This document shows positions 27,383 through 36,228 of a stretch of 64,000 nt of DNA, in pieces. The position numbers and the translations under genes were made by a program. Within the stretch, counting starts at the first letter, position 1. Every line of letters starts with the position of its first letter. The notes below the pieces were generated by a model. That model was not told the DNA's origin, searched no databases, and saw nothing but the letters and a program-made list of their open reading frames with translations. The stretch spans positions 248,001 to 312,000 of the forward strand of contig NZ_CALPBZ010000002.1 in NCBI RefSeq assembly GCF_943181415.1, in the 5' to 3' direction. The stretch is from Microbacterium sp. Marseille-Q6648. Lineage in GTDB: Bacteria; Actinomycetota; Actinomycetes; Actinomycetales; Microbacteriaceae.

Positions 27383-28682
27383 CCGTGAGCACGCCGTCGT
27401 CACTCACGACGATCCGCATGCGAACGGACGCGATGTCATCGGCCGCAGCGGTGATCCTCACGTCGAGGCGGCCGGGCGCGAACCACCCTGCCGTGATCAC
27501 CGCATCCCCCAAGCTCGATGCGGCCACGAGAGGCTGCAGAACGCAGAACGTCACACCCTCACCGAGCCCCCAGCGCAGCACTCCCCCTTCAGCGTCGACG
27601 TCGACCTCGAGCAGGTGCGGGGCGTTCTCGCCGGTGATCTGCGAGTAGGAACCGCGGAGGGCGGTCGCGTTTGCATCGTCGTGCTCGGGAGTCGGCGCGG
27701 CGAGATGGATGCCGGCACCGGCGTCCGAGCTGTCGAGGGCGAGCAGGAAGGCCTCCAGCAGTCGCTGATCACCGCTCGCGAGCATCGTGGTGTCGGCGGT
27801 CATGACAGCCGCCAGGTCGCGCTCGGGATGGCCGTAGACCAGCTGGCCGCCAAGACCGAACATCAGCCACGACTCCTCGTCGGGCAGCCACACCTGGCGG
27901 CCGTATCCCGCCCGGAGCGGGGCTCCCCACGTCTGCGTTCCGGGGTCACTGCGCCACTCGAGCAGTCCGTCGGCGACAGCGCCGGGGATCACCTGCGCGC
28001 CGCGCCATGCCCCGCGACGGTTGAGCACCTCGGCGATCCGGAGCAGATCGCCCGGCGCGGCCACGAGACCGGAACCGCCGTGACTGTGACCCTCGGGACC
28101 GGTGCGGAAACGCGCGCCGGCTCCGATGCCCAGCGGGTCGAGAAGACGTGGTCGCAGGAATTCGAGGAGCGCCTCTCCCGTCAGCCGCTCGACCAGCGAC
28201 GCCAGGACGTACGACGCGCTCGTGTCATACGTGAAGACAGTCCCGGGTCGGTGGGTCGGTACGACTCGAAAGTACGACTCGAGCCAGCCGTCGCTCGCCG
28301 GGTCGTATGTGGTTCGACTGTGGGGGCCGGTCATCGCGAGCATGTCGTCGATGCTCGTCTCGGCCAGCCACGGGTGCACGGGCGACATCTCGGGGAAGTA
28401 GTCCACTATGCGGGCGTCGAGACGAAGCCGCCCTTCGTGGGCGAGCATGAGGACCGCGAGGCCGGTAATGGACTTCGACACCGAGTACAGCCGATGCGGT
28501 ACGTCGACCCCGAAGGGCGCAACGCCCTCCCGCGCGACCGTCTCGCCGGCGACCGACACCTCGAGAGTGTGGATCGCGACATCAGCCTCGGTTGCGTACG
28601 CGATCAGCCCGCTCAGCCCGTGGCCGCGCCCGCGGTGCGGCCGAATGCGCGGGTGCGCCGCGTCGACGGATCGGCGGCTCAA
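27315..28682 (-). CDS. Serine hydrolase of the beta-lactamase (class C/PBP4-like) fold
   Basis: 455 aa. SxxK is SVSK (in HRLYSVSKSITGLAVLML), the YxN-type element appears as TYDTSASYVLASLVERLTG, and a C-terminal beta-rich extension of about 130 residues follows the catalytic domain. The family covers esterases, peptidases and transesterases; the substrate is unknown. No export signal. Its putative TTG start (28682) overlaps the stop of the upstream oxidoreductase by 4 bp; an alternative start within the first 30 residues is possible. Last gene of the minus-strand pectin operon. Confidence 0.8.
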   Translation of the reverse strand: MSRRSVDAAHPRIRPHRGRGHGLSGLIAYATEADVAIHTLEVSVAGETVAREGVAPFGVDVPHRLYSVSKSITGLAVLMLAHEGRLRLDARIVDYFPEMSPVHPWLAETSIDDMLAMTGPHSRTTYDPASDGWLESYFRVVPTHRPGTVFTYDTSASYVLASLVERLTGEALLEFLRPRLLDPLGIGAGARFRTGPEGHSHGGSGLVAAPGDLLRIAEVLNRRGAWRGAQVIPGAVADGLLEWRSDPGTQTWGAPLRAGYGRQVWLPDEESWLMFGLGGQLVYGHPERDLAAVMTADTTMLASGDQRLLEAFLLALDSSDAGAGIHLAAPTPEHDDANATALRGSYSQITGENAPHLLEVDVDAEGGVLRWGLGEGVTFCVLQPLVAASSLGDAVITAGWFAPGRLDVRITAAADDIASVRMRIVVSDDGVLTVMSQGFGPEIHPAWTWRGSYRR

Positions 28683-29818
28683 CGGGCGCTCGCCACGGCG
28701 AAGGGCGCGCCGGTTCCCGAGAAGGTGGACTCCATTCGGACCGCCTCGTCGATGGCAGTCTCAATGTCACGGACGACGAGGTGGACGCCGGCCTCATCGA
28801 GACGTCGTTCGACGAACTCGGCCGAGATCTCGGCGGGTGCGGGCGCCCGCACGACCGCGTCCACCAGCCTCATGAACGCGCCGGTCTGATCGATTCCCGC
28901 GTGGAGCGGGCCACCGCTCCGCCGTGCATCCAGGAGGTCTTCGAGAAGACCGGTGAAGCCGAAGATCTCCTCAGCCACGACTCCGCCGCCTTCGTCGAGC
29001 GTCTGCAGGACTCCGGTCTTGTAGTAGAGCCGGAACGTTCCGCACTCGCCGACCACCTCGACGTACGGCTCGAGAGAACGCGCCGCCGCGAGAGTGACGG
29101 CCGTCGTGAGCCGGCGTCCGTCGGTGAGGTGGAGGACCGCGACGGAGGTGTCATCGGCCTCGATCGGGTTCGCCCGGTAGAGGTCGAGTTCGATCCGGTC
29201 CACGTCGTCTCGTCCGCATGCCCTCGCGAGAGCGAGCGCCGTCGCCGACGCGTGCGCGAGCGGGTTGGTCAGCACACCGTCCGCGACGACGGCGCCGTCG
29301 AGCGTTCGCTTGCCCGCCCACCGCGCCCGAGCCCAATAACGCTCGTCGCGGACCCATGAGCCAGTCGCGGCGTACCGCCTCACCTCACCGATCGCGCCCT
29401 CGACCACCCGGGCACGAACGGCCGCGATCGCGTGGCAGCCGAGGCTCTGGAAGCCGACCTGGATGCGGCTCCCGTGCTGGTGCGCGAGAGCCACCAGTTC
29501 GTCGAACTCCGCCAGCGTCGCCGTCGTGGGTTTTTCGAGCAGGACATCGGCGCCCGCCCGCACCGCGGCGGCCGCGATGGAGAAGTGGGTGTGAATCGGG
29601 GTGGTCACGACGACGATGTCGACCGATTCCGCAGCGACGAGGCTCAGCCCATCGGGATGACACGGGATGCCCGCGGGGAGGAGTCCAGGAGCCGGGGGAC
29701 GGGGGTCCGCCACCGCGACGAGCTCGAGCCGACCCTGCGCGTGCAGCCGCATCACGTGGGCAAGGTTCTTCGCGCCGTGCCCACCGATGCCGATCACTCC
29801 GACTCGTGGCGCCGTCAC
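28679..29818 (-). CDS. Gfo/Idh/MocA family oxidoreductase
   Basis: 379 aa. Rossmann motif VGVIGIGGHGAKN near the start, EKPTTATLAEFDELV for the EKP signature, and a C-terminal domain with EVVGECGTFRLYYKTG. NAD(P)-dependent oxidation or reduction of a sugar released in the cytoplasm; identity of the sugar is not evident. GTG start overlaps the PmoA-family gene by 4 bp and its stop overlaps the serine hydrolase start. It differs clearly from the Gfo/Idh at 4030 (EKPLTID, longer). Confidence 0.87.
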   Translation of the reverse strand: MTAPRVGVIGIGGHGAKNLAHVMRLHAQGRLELVAVADPRPPAPGLLPAGIPCHPDGLSLVAAESVDIVVVTTPIHTHFSIAAAAVRAGADVLLEKPTTATLAEFDELVALAHQHGSRIQVGFQSLGCHAIAAVRARVVEGAIGEVRRYAATGSWVRDERYWARARWAGKRTLDGAVVADGVLTNPLAHASATALALARACGRDDVDRIELDLYRANPIEADDTSVAVLHLTDGRRLTTAVTLAAARSLEPYVEVVGECGTFRLYYKTGVLQTLDEGGGVVAEEIFGFTGLLEDLLDARRSGGPLHAGIDQTGAFMRLVDAVVRAPAPAEISAEFVERRLDEAGVHLVVRDIETAIDEAVRMESTFSGTGAPFAVASAR

Positions 29819-30624
29819 ACCGGCTCCCCGATCGTGTCGAGGAGTCTCGCGCAGACCTCGTCCGGCGCCGCTCGATCCTGCACCGCGACGGCGAGGTCGA
29901 GGTGCAGCGCATCGCCGACAGCGAGCTCACGGGGTCCCGCCACCGCGACGGCCGGACCGAAGCCGACATATCCCTCGTTCCGGACGAACCAGGGCATCCC
30001 GGTCGAGGTCGCGGCGACGAGCGAGATCCCGCCCGCCTCGAGCGCGAGCCACGGCGACGTGGACCCGTGAGCGGCGTCGATCCCTTCGCCGTCGAGCGTG
30101 CGAACAAGGGCGCTGCCGAACGGAGTCCGCCAGAAGATCCCACCGTAGAACGCTCCGTCCCGTCCGTTCGTCTGCGGGCTGGCGATGGTCACATCCGCCG
30201 CGACGGCAGTCAGCGTCGTCCGCCACGAAAGCTCCCATCCGTCAGCCCGCTCGACAGCCTCGATCCGCCGTCGCTCCTCGAGCAGCGCGGCGCCGTGGTG
30301 GTCGCTCCACGTGAGCACCTCGCTGACTGCGCCCCCTGAGAAGTCTCGTGCCCGCACCCGCTGCGTTCCATGGTTCCGAAGAAGCGTCGACCCGCGGCGA
30401 CGGCGGAACGTGCGGCCTCCCCAGAAGGAGGTGCCGTTGACGTCGGCGAGCGCCACACTCAGCCCCAGGTGATGGGGGTGGTCTGCGGGACCGACCTCCG
30501 TGACCGCCGCTCCGGTCTCTGTGGTGGCCGTCAGGAACGGCCGCGGCGAGAGCGCTCCGTCGAGGTCGTCGCCATCGTGGTATCGCACCCGGACGGCATC
30601 GTGGCGAAGCAGGTCGATCGTCAC
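29815..30624 (-). CDS. PmoA-family (DUF6807) protein
   Basis: 269 aa. Contains the family's DHPHHLGLSVALADVNGTSFWGGR segment, RTPFGSALVRTLDG and a late GMPWFVRNEGYVGFGPAVA. These proteins accompany glycoside and Gfo/Idh genes in polysaccharide loci; biochemical role not established. GTG 30624 has AAGGAG 5 nt upstream and overlaps the LacI stop (GTGA). The frame stays open upstream to 30966 but inside the LacI gene and with no homology, so the longer form is rejected. Confidence 0.75.
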   Translation of the reverse strand: MTIDLLRHDAVRVRYHDGDDLDGALSPRPFLTATTETGAAVTEVGPADHPHHLGLSVALADVNGTSFWGGRTFRRRRGSTLLRNHGTQRVRARDFSGGAVSEVLTWSDHHGAALLEERRRIEAVERADGWELSWRTTLTAVAADVTIASPQTNGRDGAFYGGIFWRTPFGSALVRTLDGEGIDAAHGSTSPWLALEAGGISLVAATSTGMPWFVRNEGYVGFGPAVAVAGPRELAVGDALHLDLAVAVQDRAAPDEVCARLLDTIGEPV

Positions 30625-31637
30625 CTCAGCTCCTTCGTACTTCGTCTCACCGCGAGGGCGGGCGAGAACATCACGGGTTCTCGGATCGGGTCCGCGGTCA
30701 TCTCCGCACGCAGCACCGTCCAGATCCGCTCCCCGATCTCCGACAGCCGTGACGTCATCGTCGTCAGAGAGGGAGACGAGTATCGCGAGAACGGGATGTC
30801 GTCGAATCCCGCGACCGACATCTGGTCGGGCACCACCACTTTCTCCTCGGCGAGCCGCCCCAGAAGGCCGAGCGCGACCACATCGTTGAAGGCGATGACG
30901 GCTGTCGCGCCGGTTTCGCGCAGCGCGGGCCACGCGTTGTAGCCGTCTTCGAACGAGTGGCCGCACGCCAGGTCGATGATCTCGACCTCGGGTTCGGTCT
31001 CTCGGAGGTCGGTCAGACCCTTTTCCCGCTCCCAGTTCGATCGGGAGTCGGCCGGCCCCGCGAGGAACACGATCCGCCGGTGCCCCAGCTCAATCAGATG
31101 GCGCGCCACCAGGATCACGCCCTCCCGGTAGTCGATGAGCACGGACCCCGCATTCTTCCCCGTCGTGCGATTGAACACCGCCACCGGGGCGACGCGAGGA
31201 AGGAGGGCCAGCAGAGAGATCCGGGTCATGCGGGGCGCGAACAGGGCGACGGCGTCGGTCCGGTCTCTGAGGTCCTGCGCGAGCTCGGCCTCACGCTCGG
31301 GGTCCTCGAAGGAGTCCGCGACGACGACGTGATACCCGTCCCGCGCAGCTGCGCGGTTGAAGCCGTTGAGCACCTGGTGGAACATCGGGTTGCCCAAGTC
31401 CGGGACGAGCACCCCGACCGTGCGGCTGATTCCGAGCGAGAGGGACCGCGCGGTCTGGCTGGGCGTGTAGCCGAGTTCGTCGATGACCTCGCGAACTCGA
31501 CGCGCAAGCTCGTCGTTGACCGTCCCGACCCCGTTGAGCACCCGCGAGACGGTGGCCTTCGAGACGCCCGCGACCCGCGCGATGTCGGTGATCGTCGTAG
31601 GCCGGGTGGGAGTCGTTCGAGCGCGCTTGCCTGCCAT
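30621..31637 (-). CDS. LacI family regulator of the pectin locus
   Basis: 338 aa. Intact HTH ITDIARVAGVSKATVSRVLNG, hinge YTPSQTARSLSLG, effector domain with VAVFNRTTG, HRRIVFLAGPADSRSNWE and VAGFDDIPFSRYSSPSLTTM. Start ATG 31637 lies 2 nt after the GH43 stop without an RBS, so it is probably translated by reinitiation. As the only regulator in this locus, it is the likely binder of the GAAACCGGTT operators at 20714-20772 and 33188-33203, making an autoregulated system. Effector unknown; a galacturonate or rhamnose oligosaccharide is plausible. Confidence 0.9.
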   Translation of the reverse strand: MAGKRARTTPTRPTTITDIARVAGVSKATVSRVLNGVGTVNDELARRVREVIDELGYTPSQTARSLSLGISRTVGVLVPDLGNPMFHQVLNGFNRAAARDGYHVVVADSFEDPEREAELAQDLRDRTDAVALFAPRMTRISLLALLPRVAPVAVFNRTTGKNAGSVLIDYREGVILVARHLIELGHRRIVFLAGPADSRSNWEREKGLTDLRETEPEVEIIDLACGHSFEDGYNAWPALRETGATAVIAFNDVVALGLLGRLAEEKVVVPDQMSVAGFDDIPFSRYSSPSLTTMTSRLSEIGERIWTVLRAEMTADPIREPVMFSPALAVRRSTKELR

Positions 31638-31639
31638 GT

Positions 31640-33172
31640 TCAATGGTCCCGCACATCGACGGAGAACCCGGTGAAGCGGGCCACCGTCTGCACCGCACCA
31701 TACGCGCCGGCGGCGAACAGCGAGACGGACGCGCCGACCCAACGACCCTCCACCGCCTCGAATCCGGGGTCGATGTCGACCGTCGTTTCCTGCGCGGCGA
31801 ACGCGAACCCGACCCGGGCGTGCGCGTCGACCTCCACTCGCACGCGTGCACGGGGCTCGGACAGCGGGGCACGCGCGATGATGCGCTCGGCGAGGTCACC
31901 GGGATACCGCACGGCGACGACGGCTTCCGCCCTCTCCCCGATGCGACGGACGCCCGCCCACGCGTAGGCGTCTCCGAGGACGGCCAGGCCGGCGCGCGCC
32001 GCGGGTGCTCCGACGTCGATCTCGACGGCGACCTCCGCAACGCACGGCTGGCCGGGCAGCGGCTGCGAAAGCACCCGCGGCATGGCGCGGATGTTGCCGC
32101 CGTCGGGGCTGCCGCGCAACGCGAGTCCCGGCCCGGTTCCCACGACGGCGTCCCGGTCGGGGACGGCCTCCCACTGCCAATCGGGGCCCGGACGGCCCGT
32201 TGCGAAGTCGTCGGATCGGGCGAGGGTCCGGGTGCCCGGATGCGCGACGCGAGTACCGCCACGGGGCATCGCGTACTCGAGCACGGGCTGCGGTGCCCCG
32301 CCATGCACCGCCTCGCCGACCACGGGCCAGCCGTCATCGCCCCATGCCATGGGTTGCAGATGGAGCACCCGACCGTAGACACCGCGGTCCTGGAAGTGGA
32401 GGAACCAGTTCCCCCCTTCGCCGTCGTCGACCCAGGCACCCTGGTGCGGTCCGTTCACAGGCGTGTCGCCCTGCGCCAGCACGATGCGGTGCTCGTACGG
32501 CCCGTACGGGTTGTCGGCGCGGAAAACCGTCTGCCATCCGGTGGCGACGCCACCGGCGGGCGCGAAGATCCAGTAGGTGCCGTCTCGCTTGTAGAACTTG
32601 GGGCCCTCCAAGGTGGTGAAACCCGCCAGCCGGCCGCCGTCGACGACATCGACGGCAGGGCCCACGGGACTCTGCAGCGCAGCATCCACGGGCACCACCG
32701 TGAGGACGTTCTTGCGTCCCGAGCGCGAGTGTGCCCATCCGTGGACGAGGTAGGTGAGACCGTCGTCGTCCCACAACGGGCACGGATCGATCAGCCCCAG
32801 CCCGGGAAGCAGCAGGTGCGGTTCCGTCCACGGCCCGGCCGGGTCTTCCGCCGTGACGACGAAGATCCCCTGGTCCGGATCCGGATACACGACGATGAAG
32901 CGTCCGTCGTGGTGCCGGATCGATGGGGCCCAGACGCCGCCGCCGTGCCGGGGCACCGCGAACCACGAGGCGGGAACGCTGCCTTCGAGCGCGTACCCGA
33001 TCCGTTCCCACGACACCAGATCCTCAGACGCGAACAGCGGCAGGCCGGGCGCGCGATGGAAGCTGGATGCGACCAGATAGAAGCGGTCACCGACGCGGAT
33101 GGCGTCGGGGTCCGGCACATCGGCGTCGATGATCGGGTTGCGATACCTGCTCGCCTCGTTGCCGGGTTCCAC
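31640..33172 (-). CDS. Glycoside hydrolase family 43
   Basis: 510 aa. Five-bladed beta-propeller with general base Asp21 (DADVPDPDAI), pKa-modulating Asp (GLIDPCPLWDDDG) and acid Glu (TLEGPKFYKRDGTYW), followed by a C-terminal beta-sandwich from about residue 330. GH43 enzymes of this type are beta-xylosidases, alpha-L-arabinofuranosidases or exo-galactanases; side-chain trimming of pectin is the likely job. No signal peptide. GTG 33172 lies 7 nt after TAACTT (33184-33179), a leaderless layout. First gene of the minus-strand pectin operon. Confidence 0.9.
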   Translation of the reverse strand: MEPGNEASRYRNPIIDADVPDPDAIRVGDRFYLVASSFHRAPGLPLFASEDLVSWERIGYALEGSVPASWFAVPRHGGGVWAPSIRHHDGRFIVVYPDPDQGIFVVTAEDPAGPWTEPHLLLPGLGLIDPCPLWDDDGLTYLVHGWAHSRSGRKNVLTVVPVDAALQSPVGPAVDVVDGGRLAGFTTLEGPKFYKRDGTYWIFAPAGGVATGWQTVFRADNPYGPYEHRIVLAQGDTPVNGPHQGAWVDDGEGGNWFLHFQDRGVYGRVLHLQPMAWGDDGWPVVGEAVHGGAPQPVLEYAMPRGGTRVAHPGTRTLARSDDFATGRPGPDWQWEAVPDRDAVVGTGPGLALRGSPDGGNIRAMPRVLSQPLPGQPCVAEVAVEIDVGAPAARAGLAVLGDAYAWAGVRRIGERAEAVVAVRYPGDLAERIIARAPLSEPRARVRVEVDAHARVGFAFAAQETTVDIDPGFEAVEGRWVGASVSLFAAGAYGAVQTVARFTGFSVDVRDH

Positions 33173-33178
33173 GCTCTC

Positions 33179-33207
33179 AAGTTATGCGAGAAACCGGTTC
33201 CTGTCTA
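33179..33207 (-). promoter_or_regulatory. Promoter and LacI-type operator of the GH43 operon
   Basis: Minus-strand TAGACA (33207-33202), 17-nt spacer, TAACTT (33184-33179). The operator GAGAAACCGGTTCCTG (33188-33203 on plus) fills the spacer. The core GAAACCGGTT is shared with operator 2 of the converging operon at 20756-20772. Confidence 0.7.
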
Positions 33208-33289
33208 CTGTCCGAATCCATCTCCGCGCCTCCGAGGGCGCGCGTCGGTGGGAGCCGCGGACGAACTCGCGGCTCCCACCATGGACGTG

Positions 33290-34276
33290 TCAGCTCAGCG
33301 CGGGAATGACCTCGCGCTCGAACAGCTGCACGCCGGAGCGGTCGTACGCGGACTCGGGGAAGTAGTGGATCGAGTAGCCGAGACCGTGGTTGCGGCGCTC
33401 GGCGAGTCGCTCGACGACCTGCTCCACCGTCCCGAACGCCGGCGAGCCGAGGTACTCGCGCTCGATCGCGTCGGCGCGCTCCTGGCCGACGTGCGGCAGC
33501 ACGCGGGCCTTCACCGCGGCGAGACGGTCGTGCGCCTCGGCTTCGGTGGTGCCGACGATCGTGTTGAAGTTCGACGACAGGGTGATCTCGCCCGCGTCGC
33601 GGCCGATGGCCTCGCAGTGGCCGCGGAGCACGGCCGCCTTGTGGTCGAACTCCTCGATCGAGCCGGCGAAGTTGGTGTACTGCGCGTAGGTGGCGGCGAT
33701 CTTCAGCGTGACCTTCTCGCCCCCGCCGGCGATCCACAGCGGCACCCCGCCGTCCTGCAGCGGCAGCGGGCGAACGATCGCCCCGTCGACCTGGTAGTGC
33801 TTGCCGTCGAGCGTCGCACGGCCGGTCGTCCACGCCTGGCGCATGATCTCGACGCCCTCGCGCAGCATCGACAGACGATCCGGGATGCCGGGGAAGCCGT
33901 AGCCGTATGCCTTCCACTCGTGCTCGTACCAGCCTCCGCCGATGCCCATCTCGGCGCGACCGCCCGAGATGAGGTCGACGGTCGCGGCCACCTTCGCCAG
34001 ATACGCGGGGTTGCGGTATCCCATGCACGTGCACATCTGGCCGAGCCGGATGCGGGTGGTGGCGGCGGCGAACGCCGCCATGAGGGTCCACGCCTCGTGC
34101 GTGGCCTCTTCGGTGGGTACCGGCACGGTGTGGAAGTGGTCGTAGACCCAGAGGGACTCCCACGGGCCCTCGTCGGCCTGCTGGGCGAGTGTGGCCATGA
34201 CGCGCCACTGGTCGGCCGGCTCGATGTCGACGAGGTCGAGGCGCCAGCCCTGGGGGATGAAGGTTCCGAAACGCAT
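33290..34276 (-). CDS. LLM class F420-dependent oxidoreductase
   Basis: 328 aa luciferase-like TIM barrel. Seen: MRFGTFIPQGWRLDL, ESLWVYDHFHTVP, TTRIRLGQMCTCMGYRNPAYLAKVAATVDLISGGRAEMGIGGGW and PLWIAGGGEKVTLKIAA, diagnostic for F420-dependent actinobacterial LLM proteins. Hydride transfer with F420 (or FMN) on an unknown substrate. Probably monocistronic; TAGGCT lies 8 nt before the ATG without an RBS. Unlinked in function to its neighbours as far as can be seen. Confidence 0.88.
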   Translation of the reverse strand: MRFGTFIPQGWRLDLVDIEPADQWRVMATLAQQADEGPWESLWVYDHFHTVPVPTEEATHEAWTLMAAFAAATTRIRLGQMCTCMGYRNPAYLAKVAATVDLISGGRAEMGIGGGWYEHEWKAYGYGFPGIPDRLSMLREGVEIMRQAWTTGRATLDGKHYQVDGAIVRPLPLQDGGVPLWIAGGGEKVTLKIAATYAQYTNFAGSIEEFDHKAAVLRGHCEAIGRDAGEITLSSNFNTIVGTTEAEAHDRLAAVKARVLPHVGQERADAIEREYLGSPAFGTVEQVVERLAERRNHGLGYSIHYFPESAYDRSGVQLFEREVIPALS

Positions 34277-34314
34277 GGAGTACAGCCTAGGAGCGCGGAC
34301 CCCGCCGCGTCAGA

Positions 34315-35172
34315 TCAATCGGCGACGCGGGCGTGCGGCATCCGCTGGGTCATCACCGCGATCGCCTCGGGGTTGACGTCCACCAGGACGGCATGGCGGC
34401 CGAGCGCCGAGGCGACGGCGCCGGTGGTGCCGCTGCCGGCGAAGAAGTCCAGCACGCGGTCGCCGGGCCGGCTCGAGGCCTGGACGATGCGCCGGAGCAC
34501 CCCCTCGGGCTTCTGCGTCGGGTATCCGGTCTTCTCGCGTCCGGTCGTCGGGACGATGGTGTGCCACCACACGTCGGTGGGCAGCTTGCCGCGCGCGGCC
34601 TTCTCGGGCGTCACGAGACCGGGGGCCATGTAGGGCTCGCGGTCGACGGCCTCGGAGTCGAACCAGTACGACGCCGGATCCTTGACGTACACCAGGATCG
34701 TGTCGTGCTTGGTGGGCCAGCGCTTGCGGGTCTTCGCACCGTAGTCGTACGCCCAGATCAGCTCGTTGAGGAACCGGTCGCGGCCGAACAGCGCGTCCAT
34801 GAGCACCTTGGCGTAGTGAGCCTCGCGGTAGTCCAGGTGGACGTAGAGGGTGCCGTCGGGGGCGAGCAGGCGCCACGCCTCGACGAGCCGCGGCTCGAGG
34901 AAGCCCCAGTAGTCGTCGAAGCGGTCGTCGTATGCGCGCAGATCGCCGCGCAGCCGCTCGTACTCGCGCCCGTGGAAGCCGCGACGGACGAGGCCGGGGG
35001 TCTCACCCGGAGAGCGGGCCGTCTCCAGCGCCTTGGACTGCGCGCGCCCGGTGTTGAACGGCGGGTCGAGGTAGATGAGTGTGAAGCTGTCGTCGGCGAA
35101 CCCGCGGACCACCTCGAGGTTGTCGCCGCGATGGATCTCGACGCTCCCCCGCTCATCGCCGAGTCCGCTCAC
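34315..35172 (-). CDS. Solitary DNA methyltransferase (N4/N6, beta class)
   Basis: 285 aa. Motif IV DPPF (residues 36-39, IYLDPPFNTG) comes before motif I (DFFAGSGTTG, about 242-251), the order of beta-class amino methyltransferases; PTQKPEGVLRRIV lies between. It should methylate adenine N6 or cytosine N4 at a short site with SAM. No restriction endonuclease gene adjoins it, so it looks solitary, perhaps epigenetic. GTG 35172 overlaps the lipoate-ligase stop by 4 bp, an odd partnership that implies cotranscription. Target sequence unknown. Confidence 0.85.
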   Translation of the reverse strand: MSGLGDERGSVEIHRGDNLEVVRGFADDSFTLIYLDPPFNTGRAQSKALETARSPGETPGLVRRGFHGREYERLRGDLRAYDDRFDDYWGFLEPRLVEAWRLLAPDGTLYVHLDYREAHYAKVLMDALFGRDRFLNELIWAYDYGAKTRKRWPTKHDTILVYVKDPASYWFDSEAVDREPYMAPGLVTPEKAARGKLPTDVWWHTIVPTTGREKTGYPTQKPEGVLRRIVQASSRPGDRVLDFFAGSGTTGAVASALGRHAVLVDVNPEAIAVMTQRMPHARVAD

Positions 35173-36218
35173 GGCACGCGGTGAAGCCACGCCTCGGTGG
35201 CGAACTTCGACGCCACGAGCTCCTCCGCCTCGGCGTACTCGTCGGGGGTGATCGACCCGGGGACGGCGCCGTACAGGTGCGCGAAGGTCTGGGTGAAGCG
35301 CTCGATGATCTCGGCCCGCGACAGGCCGGTCTGGCGGCGGAGCGGGTCGACGCGCTTGGCAGCCGAGATGGTGCCCTTGTCGCTGAGCTTCTCGCGACCG
35401 ATGCGCAGCACTTCGGTCATCATCTGACCGTCCATGTCGTAGCTCAGCGTGGCGTGGTGGAGGACGCCGCCGTTCGCGAGCCGTTTCTGGGCGGCGCCGC
35501 CGATCTTCCCCTGCGGCGACGCGATGTCGTTGAGCGGCTGATAGGTCGCCTCGACACCGACCGAGCGAAGCGCCTGCAGCACCCAGTCGTCGAGGAACGC
35601 GTACGAGTCCGCGAACGTCATGCCCGCGACCAGGGATGCCGGGACGTAGAGCGAGTACGTCACGATCGAGTTGGCGCCCATCATCATCGCCCCGCCGCCC
35701 GAGATGCGGCGGACGACGTCGAACCCGTGCCTCGCCGCCCCCTCGGGGTCGACCTCGTTGCGGTACGACTGGAACGACCCGATGACGACGGCGGACTCGT
35801 TCCACTCCCACATCCGCAGCGTCGGCCGGCGGCGGCCGTCGCCGACGCGGGCGGTGAGCACCTCGTCCAGCGCGAGGTTCATGCGCGGCGAGAGCGGCTC
35901 GTCGTGCACGATCTCCCAGTCGAAGTCGCGCCAGCCGGGCGCGGTGACCAGCGCACGGCGCACGGCGGTGCCCACGGCCTCGGGGGTGAAGCCGAGCAGC
36001 TGGGCGCCGTCGGGCAGCGCCGCGCGGACGGCGGACGCGATGGCCGCGACGTCCGACTCGACGGGGAGGCCGTTCACCGCGGCGTCGATGTCGTCGAGCG
36101 CACTGTCGGGCTCGAGGAAGAAATCGCCCGCGAGGTGGAAGTCGGCGATCCGGCCGTCGCGCTCCTCGAGGTCGACGACCACGAGCTTGCCGCCGGGGAC
36201 CTTGTATTCGCCGTGCAT
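35169..36218 (-). CDS. Lipoate--protein ligase family protein with N-terminal accessory domain
   Basis: 349 aa. Residues 1-60 (MHGEYKVPGGKLVVVDLEER ... GDFFLEP) resemble the small accessory domain that sits at the C-terminus of E. coli LplA; the catalytic BPL/LplA domain follows, with RISGGGAMMMGANSIVTYSL carrying the RRxxGGG-like motif and KIGGAAQKR the catalytic Lys. So the domain order is reversed relative to LplA. It attaches lipoate or octanoate to lipoyl domains of oxo-acid dehydrogenases. ATG 36218 follows TAGGCT by 8 nt; no RBS. Confidence 0.85.
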   Translation of the reverse strand: MHGEYKVPGGKLVVVDLEERDGRIADFHLAGDFFLEPDSALDDIDAAVNGLPVESDVAAIASAVRAALPDGAQLLGFTPEAVGTAVRRALVTAPGWRDFDWEIVHDEPLSPRMNLALDEVLTARVGDGRRRPTLRMWEWNESAVVIGSFQSYRNEVDPEGAARHGFDVVRRISGGGAMMMGANSIVTYSLYVPASLVAGMTFADSYAFLDDWVLQALRSVGVEATYQPLNDIASPQGKIGGAAQKRLANGGVLHHATLSYDMDGQMMTEVLRIGREKLSDKGTISAAKRVDPLRRQTGLSRAEIIERFTQTFAHLYGAVPGSITPDEYAEAEELVASKFATEAWLHRVP

Positions 36219-36228
36219 GGACGCCAGC

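Noticed and set aside
29815-30966. A 383-residue form of the PmoA-family protein
   Set aside because: The extra 114 residues are antisense-like Arg/Asp-rich sequence inside the LacI gene; GTG 30624 has a good RBS and starts at the conserved region.
31643-34633. A 996-codon open frame on the plus strand opposite GH43 and the LLM gene
   Set aside because: High GC leaves antisense frames open; the translation is Arg/Val/Asp-rich with no domain, while the minus strand encodes clear GH43 and LLM proteins.
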